Positions 10,472-17,612 of a stretch of 64,000 nt of DNA are shown here, in pieces. The first letter of the stretch is position 1. The number at the start of each line of letters is the position of its first letter. The stretch covers positions 502,902 to 566,901 of the forward strand of contig NZ_JAHHZF010000001.1 of NCBI RefSeq assembly GCF_018729455.1, given 5' to 3'. The position numbers were made by a program, and so were the translations under genes. This DNA comes from Prosthecodimorpha staleyi (GTDB lineage Bacteria; Pseudomonadota; Alphaproteobacteria; Rhizobiales; Ancalomicrobiaceae). The notes under the pieces were generated by a model. That model had not been told where the DNA came from and did no database searches. It saw nothing but the letters and a program-made list of their open reading frames with translations.

Positions 10472-11461
10472 TCAGCCGGAGACGCTGGCCGAGATTGGTG
10501 TCGGCACCGGGACGGCGAGATGGCAGGTGGCGAAACCGTCGGCGAAGGCCACGCTGGCCGGGGCCTCGCGACTGCAGCGCTCGAACGCGCGCGGGCAGCG
10601 CGGGTGGAAGGTGCAGCCCGACGGCGGGTCGATCGGGTTCGGGAAGGCGCCGGAAATGCCAGCTTCCGGCATGCCGAGATCGGGATCGGGCGTCAGCACG
10701 CTGTCGAGCAGGGCGCGCGAATAGGGATGCGCCGGCGCGCCGAACAGCCCTTCCCGTCCCCGCTCTTCGACGATCCGGCCGAGATACATCACCGCGACCC
10801 GGTCGGCGAGATGTTCGACCACCGCCAGATTGTGGCTGATGAAGAAGTAGGTCAGCCGGAACTCGCGCTTCAAGTCCATCAGCAGGTTCAGGATCTGCGC
10901 CTGGACGGAAACGTCGAGCGCGGAGGTCGGCTCGTCGCAGATCAGCACGTCCGGCCGCATGACCAGGGCGCGCGCGATGGCGACGCGCTGGCGCTGGCCG
11001 CCGGAAAGCTGGTTCGGATAGGCGTCGATCACCCGGCGCGGCAGGCCGACCGCATCGAGCATCTCGGCGACCTTGGCCTGCCGCTCGGCCGACGATCCGA
11101 TGCCGTGGGCGACCAGCGGCAGCGCGACCAGATCGGCGACCGACTTGCGCGGATTGAGCGACGAATAGGGGTCCTGGAACACCGGCTGGATGCGCCGGGC
11201 GACCTCGCGCCGGTCGGTCTCGCCGATCGGCACGCCGTCGATACGGATCTCGCCGGAGGACGGCGCGATCAGGCCGAGCAGCAGCTTGGCGAGCGTCGAC
11301 TTGCCCGACCCGCTCTCCCCGACCAGCGCATGGACCTCGCCGCGGGCGACCGTCAGCGAGACGCCGCCGACCGCCGTCAGCGTCGCCTTCGGCTTCATGA
11401 AGCCCTGGCCGACCCGGTAGGTCTTGGTGACATTCCTCAGTTCGAGCACCGGAACGGTCAT
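10472..11461 (-). CDS. Peptide ABC transporter ATP-binding protein (DppF/OppF type)
   Basis: 329 residues. Walker [10 protein letters not shown] near residue 50, the Q-loop in [12 protein letters not shown], signature [15 protein letters not shown], and Walker [14 protein letters not shown]. The C-terminal oligopeptide-transporter extension has the cysteine pattern [14 protein letters not shown], which in related proteins binds an Fe-S cluster or stabilises the tail. It forms the ATPase heterodimer with the neighbouring OppD-type protein, whose stop codon overlaps this start (ATGA at 11458-11461). Confidence 0.95.
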   Translation of the reverse strand: MTVPVLELRNVTKTYRVGQGFMKPKATLTAVGGVSLTVARGEVHALVGESGSGKSTLAKLLLGLIAPSSGEIRIDGVPIGETDRREVARRIQPVFQDPYSSLNPRKSVADLVALPLVAHGIGSSAERQAKVAEMLDAVGLPRRVIDAYPNQLSGGQRQRVAIARALVMRPDVLICDEPTSALDVSVQAQILNLLMDLKREFRLTYFFISHNLAVVEHLADRVAVMYLGRIVEERGREGLFGAPAHPYSRALLDSVLTPDPDLGMPEAGISGAFPNPIDPPSGCTFHPRCPRAFERCSREAPASVAFADGFATCHLAVPVPTPISASVSG

Positions 11462-12435
11462 TGCGGACTCCCGACGGTCTCGAGGATGCAGGCCATGCGG
11501 TGGCTGCCGCCGAGCCCGCGCTCGGGGATCGCGCCGGCGCAGATCTCGACGGCATGGTCGCAGCGGTTGCGGAAGGCACAGCCGAAGACGTCCCCGACCA
11601 GGCCCGGCACCTGGCCCGGGATGGTGCCGAGCGGCTCGCCCGGCCGGGTCCGCCCCGGCACCGGGATGGAGCGCAGCAGGCCGCGCGTATAGGGATGGCT
11701 CGGCGCGCCGAACACCTCGCGCACCGTGCCGGTCTCGACCAGGCGGCCGGCATACATCACCGCCACATGGGTGGCGACGCGGGCGACGACGCCGAGATCG
11801 TGGGTGACCAGGATCAGTGCCATGCCGAATTCCTGCTGCAGGTCGCGCAACAGGCGCAGGATCTGGGCCTGGATGGTCACGTCGAGCGCGGTGGTCGGCT
11901 CGTCGGCGATGATCAGGTCGGGCTCGCACATCAGCCCCATGGCGATCATCACCCGCTGGCGCAGGCCGCCGGAGAGCTGGTGCGGATACTGGCCGAGCCG
12001 GGACGCCGCGGCCGTGATGCCGACGCGCTCCAGGAGATGCACCGCCCGCTCGCGCGCCGCCTTGGCCGACACGCTGCGGTGCCGGCGCAGCGCCTCGGTC
12101 AATTGGTCGCCGATCGTGTAGGCCGGGTTGAGCGAGGTCATCGGCTCCTGGAAGATCATCGCCATGCGGTCGCCGCGCAGGTCCTCCTTCTGCCGTTCGC
12201 CGGCGGCCATCAGGTCGATGCCGTCGAAGCGCAGGGTCGCGGCCTTGCGGATGGCGCGCGCCGGCAGCAGGTCCATCAGGGCGAGCGAGGTCAGGGACTT
12301 GCCCGACCCGCTCTCGCCAACGATGGCCAGCGTCTCGCCGCGCTCCAGCGTGAAGGAGACCCCGCCGACCGCATGCAGCAGGCCGGCCTCGGTCGGGATG
12401 TCGATGGTCAGGCGGTCGACTTCGAGCAGCGCCAT
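11458..12435 (-). CDS. Peptide ABC transporter ATP-binding protein (DppD/OppD type)
   Basis: 325 residues. Walker [12 protein letters not shown] near residue 40, the Q-loop in IFQEPMTSLNPAYT, signature LSGGLRQRVMIAMGL and Walker B LIIADEPTTALDV are all intact. The C-terminal tail has CAFRNRCDHAVEIC. It is the first of two paired ATPases that power the two permeases encoded just upstream. Four bases separate it from the permease gene at 12440, so the genes are co-translated. DppD/OppD order before DppF/OppF is the family norm. Confidence 0.95.
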   Translation of the reverse strand: MALLEVDRLTIDIPTEAGLLHAVGGVSFTLERGETLAIVGESGSGKSLTSLALMDLLPARAIRKAATLRFDGIDLMAAGERQKEDLRGDRMAMIFQEPMTSLNPAYTIGDQLTEALRRHRSVSAKAARERAVHLLERVGITAAASRLGQYPHQLSGGLRQRVMIAMGLMCEPDLIIADEPTTALDVTIQAQILRLLRDLQQEFGMALILVTHDLGVVARVATHVAVMYAGRLVETGTVREVFGAPSHPYTRGLLRSIPVPGRTRPGEPLGTIPGQVPGLVGDVFGCAFRNRCDHAVEICAGAIPERGLGGSHRMACILETVGSPQ

Positions 12436-12439
12436 CGGT

Positions 12440-13408
12440 TCAGCTCCGGTTCTCGGGCGCGGTCACGTCGCGAAGGCCGTCGCCGAGGAGGTTGATCGCC
12501 AGGACGAGGCTCGCCAGCGCCACGCCCGGAATGGCGATCACCCAGGCGCTGAAGAACATGAACTGCTTGCCCTCGGCGATCATCAGCCCCCAGGACGGCA
12601 GCGGCGGCTGCACGCCGAGGCCGAGGAAGGAGAGCGCGGCCTCGAGCAGGATGGCATGGGCCATCTCCAGGGTGGCGACCACGATCAGCGGATTGAGGAT
12701 GTTGGGCAGCACCTCGGACAGCACGATGCGCCGGGTCGAGCAGCCGATCGCCCGGGCGGCGGCGATATAGTCGGCATGGGCGACCTGCATGGTGGCCGAA
12801 CGGGCGACCACGGCGAAGCGGTCCCAGAGCAGGAGCCCGAGCACCAGGATGACGGTTTCGAGCGAGGAGCCGACCAGGGCGGCGGCGGCGAGCGCGATCA
12901 GCACGACCGGCAGCGCCAGGCGGACATTGACCACATAGCCGATCGCCATGTCGACCCGGCCGCCGAAATAGCCGCCGGCGACGCCGAGCGCGGTGCCGAT
13001 CAGGCCGGACACGATAACGGTGGCGATGCCGATCAGGAGCGAGATGCGGGCGCCGTAGACGAGCCGGGCGAAGTAGTCGCGACCGAGCTTGTCGGTGCCG
13101 AGCCAATGCTCCCAGCTGCCCTTGGCGTGCCAGACCGGCGGGATCAGCCGGCGGGCGATGTCCTGGTCGTAGGGGTCGTAGGCGGTGATCAGCGGTGCGA
13201 ACAGCGCCATCGCGACGATCACCGCCAGCACGGTGGCGCCGATCATGAAGCTCGGATTGCGGCCGGCGCGGCGCAGGAAGCGGGCCGCCGGCGAGCGGCG
13301 CGGCGGCACGGCTTCGAGCGCGGCGGCGGAGGACAGGTTGGCGGGCGACGGGGCGGCGGGCGACCGGTCGGTGGCCGACAGGGCGGCGGAAGGCGCGGGA
13401 GCGGTCAT
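12440..13408 (-). CDS. Peptide ABC transporter permease (DppC/OppC type)
   Basis: 322 residues. A soluble N-terminal stretch of about 50 residues rich in Ala/Ser/Pro is followed by the OppC_N segment (RNPSFMIGATVLAVIVAMAL) and a six-helix BPD_transp_1 core. The EAA loop that contacts the ATPases reads ADYIAAARAIGCSTRRI around residues 190-206. Just after the first helix is the usual FLGTDKLGRD-like stretch (HWLGTDKLGRDYFARLVYGAR). It partners with the OppB-type permease, whose stop overlaps this start (13405-13408). Confidence 0.94.
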   Translation of the reverse strand: MTAPAPSAALSATDRSPAAPSPANLSSAAALEAVPPRRSPAARFLRRAGRNPSFMIGATVLAVIVAMALFAPLITAYDPYDQDIARRLIPPVWHAKGSWEHWLGTDKLGRDYFARLVYGARISLLIGIATVIVSGLIGTALGVAGGYFGGRVDMAIGYVVNVRLALPVVLIALAAAALVGSSLETVILVLGLLLWDRFAVVARSATMQVAHADYIAAARAIGCSTRRIVLSEVLPNILNPLIVVATLEMAHAILLEAALSFLGLGVQPPLPSWGLMIAEGKQFMFFSAWVIAIPGVALASLVLAINLLGDGLRDVTAPENRS

Positions 13409-14322
13409 GCGACGCGGATCCTCGGGTCCAGCCAGGCGTTGAGGAGATCGGCCAGGAAGGTCAGGCCGATATAGATCGAGGCGAGCAGCAGCACGATCGC
13501 CTGCACGACCGGGAAGTCCTTGCGGCCGATCGCCTCCCAGGCGAGATGGCCGAGACCGTGCATGGAGAAGACCGCCTCGACCACGATCGAGCCGCCGAGC
13601 ATGAAACCGAACTGCACCGCCGCCAGCGCCACGACCGGCACCACGGCGTTGCGCAGGGCATGCTTGAACAGCACCGTCGGCCAGCGCAGGCCCTTGGCGC
13701 GGGCGGTGCGGATATAGTCGGAGGCGAGCACGTCGAGCATGCCGTTGCGGGTCAGGCGCATCACCGCCGGCACCGCGTACCAGCCGAGCGCGATCGCCGG
13801 CATGACGAAATGCGCCCAGGTGGCATTGCCGGAGACCGGCAGCCAGCGCAGGTTGACGGCGAAGACGAGGATCAGCGTCAGGCCGAGCCAGAAGGTCGGG
13901 ATCGCCTGTCCGAGCACGCAGAAGACCAGCGCGGCGCGGTCGATCCAGCCGCCCCGGTTGACCGCGGCGACGACGCCGAGCGGGATCGCGACCAAGAGGG
14001 CCAGGCCGAGCGCAATGGCGCCGAGCGTCATGGTCACCGGCATGCGCTCGGCGACCAGCGCGGCGACCGTCTCGCGGAAATAGAAGGACCGGCCGAAATC
14101 GAAATGCAGCGCCCCGGCAAGCCAGTCGAGATACTGGACCGCGAGCGGCTTATCGAGGCCGTACTGGACCCGGACCTGCTCGACCTGCGCGGGCGACGCC
14201 TCGGGTCCGGCGATCGCCAGGGCCAGATCGCCGGAGAGATGCAGCAGCAGGAAGGCGACGATCGAGACGGTCAGGGCGACCGACAGCGCGACGCCGAGGC
14301 GCCGCAGGACGTAGAGAAGCAT
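13405..14322 (-). CDS. Peptide ABC transporter permease (DppB/OppB type)
   Basis: 305 residues with six predicted transmembrane helices. The N-terminus MLLYVLRRLGVALSVALTV is typical of DppB, and the EAA loop reads SDYIRTARAKGLRWPTVLFKHALRNA. The start at 14322 is chosen because a strong GGAGG site lies five bases upstream; the frame is open eleven codons further without similarity. It forms the membrane channel with the OppC-type subunit. A gap of about 120 bases follows the substrate-binding protein gene. Confidence 0.94.
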   Translation of the reverse strand: MLLYVLRRLGVALSVALTVSIVAFLLLHLSGDLALAIAGPEASPAQVEQVRVQYGLDKPLAVQYLDWLAGALHFDFGRSFYFRETVAALVAERMPVTMTLGAIALGLALLVAIPLGVVAAVNRGGWIDRAALVFCVLGQAIPTFWLGLTLILVFAVNLRWLPVSGNATWAHFVMPAIALGWYAVPAVMRLTRNGMLDVLASDYIRTARAKGLRWPTVLFKHALRNAVVPVVALAAVQFGFMLGGSIVVEAVFSMHGLGHLAWEAIGRKDFPVVQAIVLLLASIYIGLTFLADLLNAWLDPRIRVA

Positions 14323-14445
14323 GGAAGCCTCCGGAAACCGGGGAGCGGGCGACATGGCGCACGGGCGGAGCGGCGCGCCATGTCCGGCAGGTCCGGCCGC
14401 GGGTGGCGGGCTTCGGGATCGGATCCCGACCGCCCGCCCCTCGCC

Positions 14446-15975
14446 TCACTTCCAGCGGGCCGCGTAGAACCGCGGCATCTCGTCGGGCTGCGCCGCAAAG
14501 GCAAGGTCGGACGAGAAGGCGTAGTTGGTCGAATAGGAAAAGAGCGGGAACAGGTAGGCCTTGGCGGCGATCGCCGAGAGGGCTTCCTGATAGGTCTTCT
14601 TGCGCTGGGCGAGGTCGATGGTGGTGTCGGCCTTGTCGAGCAGCGCCTTGATCGAGGCATCGCGGCTCATGTCGTCCTCGTCGCCCTTGAACCACACGCC
14701 GGTGAAGGCCGAGGCATCGCCGACCGAGAAGGAGCCCCAGGTCTGGTAGTAGATCGGCACCTTGCCGGCCCGGTTCAGTTCGCGCAGGGCGCCGTATTTC
14801 AGGTAGTTGAGCTTGGCGCGGATGCCGACGGCGCGCAGATAGCCGATCACCGCCTCGGCATAGTCGCGCTCGCGATAGGCATAGAACTCGATGTCGAAGC
14901 CGTTCGGATAGCCGGCCTCGGCGAGCAGGGCCTTGGCCTTCGCAGGATCGTAGGTATAGCGCGGCACGCCCTCGTCGGTGCAGCCGGTCTGATCGATGAA
15001 GCAGGCGGAGTGCATGACGCGCGCGCCGCCGCGCACCAGATTGTCCACCATCGCCTTGCGGTCGATGGCATGCGAGATGGCCTGTCGGACCTTCTCGCTC
15101 TTCAGAGGCGTGTTCGGGTCGGTGCGGCCGATAGCGTCGAACTGCAGGAAGCCGACGCGCATGGTCTCGGCGGCCAGCACGGTCACGTTGGGCACGGATT
15201 CGAGCTGCTTGGCCTGATCGGTCGGCACGCGCCAGATCCAGTCGACGCCGCCGGTCATCAGCTCGGCCATGCGGGTGTCGCCGTCCGGAATGACCCGGAA
15301 CTCGAGCTTGCCGATGGCCACGTCGCCGAGCGGGCTGCCCTTCCAGTAGGCCTTGAACTTCTCCAGCTTGACGCCCTTGCCGCTGTCGACCGACGTGATC
15401 CGGTAGGGTCCGGTGCCGATCGGCGCCTTGGCGAAGCCGTCGAGGCCGACCTTCTTGAAATAGGCGGCCGGGAAGATCGGCGTCGGGCCGGCGAGATATT
15501 CGAGCGCGGCCGGGAACGGCCCCTTCAGCTTGATGCGGACCTTGTAGTCGTCGAGCTTCTCGGTCGACGCCATCCAGTTGACGTTCTGCTTGGTGACCAC
15601 CTTGGCTTCGGGCGTCAGCACGTAGTTGAAGGTGAAGACGACGTCGTCGGCCGTGAAGGGCGAGCCGTCATGGAAGGTGACGCCCTTGCGCAGTTCGAGG
15701 TCCAGCGTGACCGGGTCGACCCAGGTCCAGGACGTGGCCAGATAGGGCTCGTAGGCGCCGGTCTTCGGGTTGCGGTGGATCAGCGTCTCCCAGGCGTGGC
15801 GGGCGATGATGACGCCCTCGCGCACGTTGTTGTGGTAGGGGCTGATGTTTTCCGGCTCGCTGTCGGATGCATAGACCAGCGTATCGTTGGCCTTGCCGGC
15901 CAGGGCCGCGCCCGGCAGGCCGAACGCCATCGCCGCCGCCAGGACCCACAGGCTTCCGCGCTCGATTGCCACCAT
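14446..15975 (-). CDS. Peptide ABC transporter substrate-binding protein (SBP family 5)
   Basis: 509 residues. A signal peptide (MVAIERGSLWVLAAAMAFGL, then PGAALAG) precedes a mature periplasmic protein starting near KANDTLVYASDSEPENISPY. Family-5 features include KTGAYEPYLATSW and LELRKGVTFHDGSPFTADDVVFTF at about 75-120, and RQAISHAIDRKAMVDNL near residue 300. These proteins bind di- or oligopeptides, but some bind other solutes such as nickel or opines. The start at 15975 has GGAGATGGGAC upstream. First gene of the seven-gene operon, divergent from the LysR gene at 16094. Confidence 0.93.
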   Translation of the reverse strand: MVAIERGSLWVLAAAMAFGLPGAALAGKANDTLVYASDSEPENISPYHNNVREGVIIARHAWETLIHRNPKTGAYEPYLATSWTWVDPVTLDLELRKGVTFHDGSPFTADDVVFTFNYVLTPEAKVVTKQNVNWMASTEKLDDYKVRIKLKGPFPAALEYLAGPTPIFPAAYFKKVGLDGFAKAPIGTGPYRITSVDSGKGVKLEKFKAYWKGSPLGDVAIGKLEFRVIPDGDTRMAELMTGGVDWIWRVPTDQAKQLESVPNVTVLAAETMRVGFLQFDAIGRTDPNTPLKSEKVRQAISHAIDRKAMVDNLVRGGARVMHSACFIDQTGCTDEGVPRYTYDPAKAKALLAEAGYPNGFDIEFYAYRERDYAEAVIGYLRAVGIRAKLNYLKYGALRELNRAGKVPIYYQTWGSFSVGDASAFTGVWFKGDEDDMSRDASIKALLDKADTTIDLAQRKKTYQEALSAIAAKAYLFPLFSYSTNYAFSSDLAFAAQPDEMPRFYAARWK

Positions 15976-16013
15976 GTCCCATCTCCACCGTGGTTGTGTG
16001 CGCTGCACCAAAG

Positions 16014-16092
16014 TTGACCATGGCACGGTAATAGGCAAAACGGCCTCTCACAATTATAATATTTGGATTGGATCATTGCCGTTTCGGCAATG
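16014..16092. promoter_or_regulatory. Divergent promoter region with a palindrome at the LysR ribosome site
   Basis: The 118-base gap between the transporter operon and the LysR gene holds an A+T-rich core with TATAAT at 16055-16060, a TTGACC at 16014-16019, and a perfect palindrome CATTGCC (16074-16080) / GGCAATG (16086-16092) with a five-base spacer. The palindrome ends two bases before the LysR start codon. It could be an operator for the LysR protein or an RNA hairpin that hides its translation start. Confidence 0.4.
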
Positions 16093-16093
16093 C

Positions 16094-17029
16094 ATGGAAA
16101 CCAACGGCATGCACGGCACGGCACTGCGCTACTTCATGGAGGTCGTCCGCACCGGATCGATCGCGGAAGCCTCGCTTCGCCTGAACGTGGCCGGTTCGGC
16201 AATCAGCCGGCAGATCGGCAAGCTGGAGGCCGATCTCGGCGTCGAACTGTTCGAGCGCCGCCCGCGCGGCATGGTGCCGAGCCAGGCCGGCGAATTGCTG
16301 GCGCGGCATGCCCGCCGCACCTTCCTGGATGCCGAGGGCGTTGTGCTCGATCTGCAGCGCCTGCGCGGACTGGCGACCGGCGTCGTGCGGGTCGCCGCGA
16401 CCGAAGGCTTCGGCATGATCCTGGTGCCGGCCGCGATCCGCGCCTTCCGCGAGCAGCATCCGGGCATCCGCTTCGAGCTCAAGGTGACGGCGCCGGGCGC
16501 GGTGACGCGCCTGGTGCGCGGTGGCGATGTCGATATCGGGCTGACCTTCACCTTCGCGCCGGAACCGGACGTGCGCATCATCGCGGCCGGGCGGGCCCAG
16601 ATCGTCGCGGTGATGTCGCGCCACCATCCGCTCGCCGGGCGCGCGGCCCTGTCGCTGGCCGAACTGGCGGGCGAACCGCTCGCCCTGCCCGAGAAGGACA
16701 CCACGGCCCGGCAGATCTTCGATATCGCCTGCGGGCTCGCCGGGGTGACGGTCGAGCCGGTCTTGGAATCCAACTATATCGCCGCGCTGTGGAGCTTCGT
16801 CGAGATGGGCGGGGGCCTCACGATCGCCAGCGCCTTCACGGTCCACACCCGCTCGACGCAGGAGCGCATCGCCTCGGTGCCGATCACCGGACCGGCCGTC
16901 GATCAGCGCCGCTACGAGGTCCAGGCCATGCTCGGCCGGCGCCTGCCCGACGCCGCCGAAGCCTTCGCGGTGCATGTCATCGCCGCGATCGACGACCTGC
17001 TGGCGAGCTACCCATCGCCGGGCGGCTGA
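16094..17029 (+). CDS. LysR family transcriptional regulator
   Basis: 311 residues. The N-terminal winged HTH is clear: ALRYFMEVVRTGSIAEASLRLNVAGSAISRQIGKLEADLGVELFERRPRGMVPSQAGELL (about 8-67). The C-terminal co-inducer domain follows, with VVRVAATEGFGMILVPAAI and GDVDIGLTF. It is divergent from the peptide transporter/peptidase operon, the usual arrangement for a LysR protein and its target, so it probably controls that operon. Starts at 16094 (METNG) or 16109 (MHGTAL) are both possible. It is convergent with soxG downstream. Confidence 0.9.
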   Translation: METNGMHGTALRYFMEVVRTGSIAEASLRLNVAGSAISRQIGKLEADLGVELFERRPRGMVPSQAGELLARHARRTFLDAEGVVLDLQRLRGLATGVVRVAATEGFGMILVPAAIRAFREQHPGIRFELKVTAPGAVTRLVRGGDVDIGLTFTFAPEPDVRIIAAGRAQIVAVMSRHHPLAGRAALSLAELAGEPLALPEKDTTARQIFDIACGLAGVTVEPVLESNYIAALWSFVEMGGGLTIASAFTVHTRSTQERIASVPITGPAVDQRRYEVQAMLGRRLPDAAEAFAVHVIAAIDDLLASYPSPGG

Positions 17030-17072
17030 CCCGCACCGGCGAACGGAAGCGCCAATCCGGCCGTCCGGTCCG

Positions 17073-17612
17073 TCAGGCGGCCCGTTCGCCGGCCGCGACC
17101 CGCGCCCGCGTCGACGCAACGGCATGATCGAGCCATTGGGCGAAGCTCTCGGCATAGCTGCGCGAGACCGCGATCCGGAAGGATGCGGCATCCTCGGTCC
17201 ACAGCCAGACCGGCATGCCGGCGATCTCGGTGACCGCCGCCGCACCGGCCGGGAAGACCGAGGCATGCAGATCCAGGCTGCAGCCGGTCTCCAAGAGGAG
17301 CCGCGCGGCCGGGCCTTCGATCCGGAAGCCCTCGCGGGCGTCGGTCTGGTCGGTGACCAGCGCGGTCTCGCCGAGCGCATCCGCCAGGCGCCGCTCCAGC
17401 GCCCAGCCGTCGCCGGGGGCGGCCGCGACCCAGTGGTCGACGCCGATGCCGAAGGCCATGAGGTCGCCGGCGCGGGCGAGACGCGGCCCCTCCGGCAGGG
17501 CGAAGCCGAAGGTTTCGGCGAAGCGGGACCGGGCGGCGGCGGCCCGGCTGCGGGGGGCGACGATCGCGGCGAAGCCGGTCTCGAACGGACGGGCGGTGAC
17601 GGCATCAGGCAC
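17073..17612 (-). CDS. soxG: Sarcosine oxidase gamma subunit
   Basis: 179 residues. The product matches the small gamma subunit of heterotetrameric sarcosine oxidase, with TARPFETGFAAIVAPRSRA at the start, LGETALVTDQTDAREGFRIEGPAARLLLETGCSLDLH in the middle and a C-terminal SRSYAESFAQWLDHA motif. It is structurally like part of the T-protein fold. The start is a GTG at 17612 with AAGGGAA upstream, overlapping the end of soxA by eight bases, so it is translationally coupled. An ATG further upstream would force a long out-of-family extension. Last gene of soxBDAG. Confidence 0.88.
   Translation of the reverse strand: MPDAVTARPFETGFAAIVAPRSRAAAARSRFAETFGFALPEGPRLARAGDLMAFGIGVDHWVAAAPGDGWALERRLADALGETALVTDQTDAREGFRIEGPAARLLLETGCSLDLHASVFPAGAAAVTEIAGMPVWLWTEDAASFRIAVSRSYAESFAQWLDHAVASTRARVAAGERAA

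Noticed and set aside
13546-16017. Long open frame opposite the peptide permease and binding-protein genes
   Set aside because: Covers two well-recognised genes; composition is that of an antisense frame.
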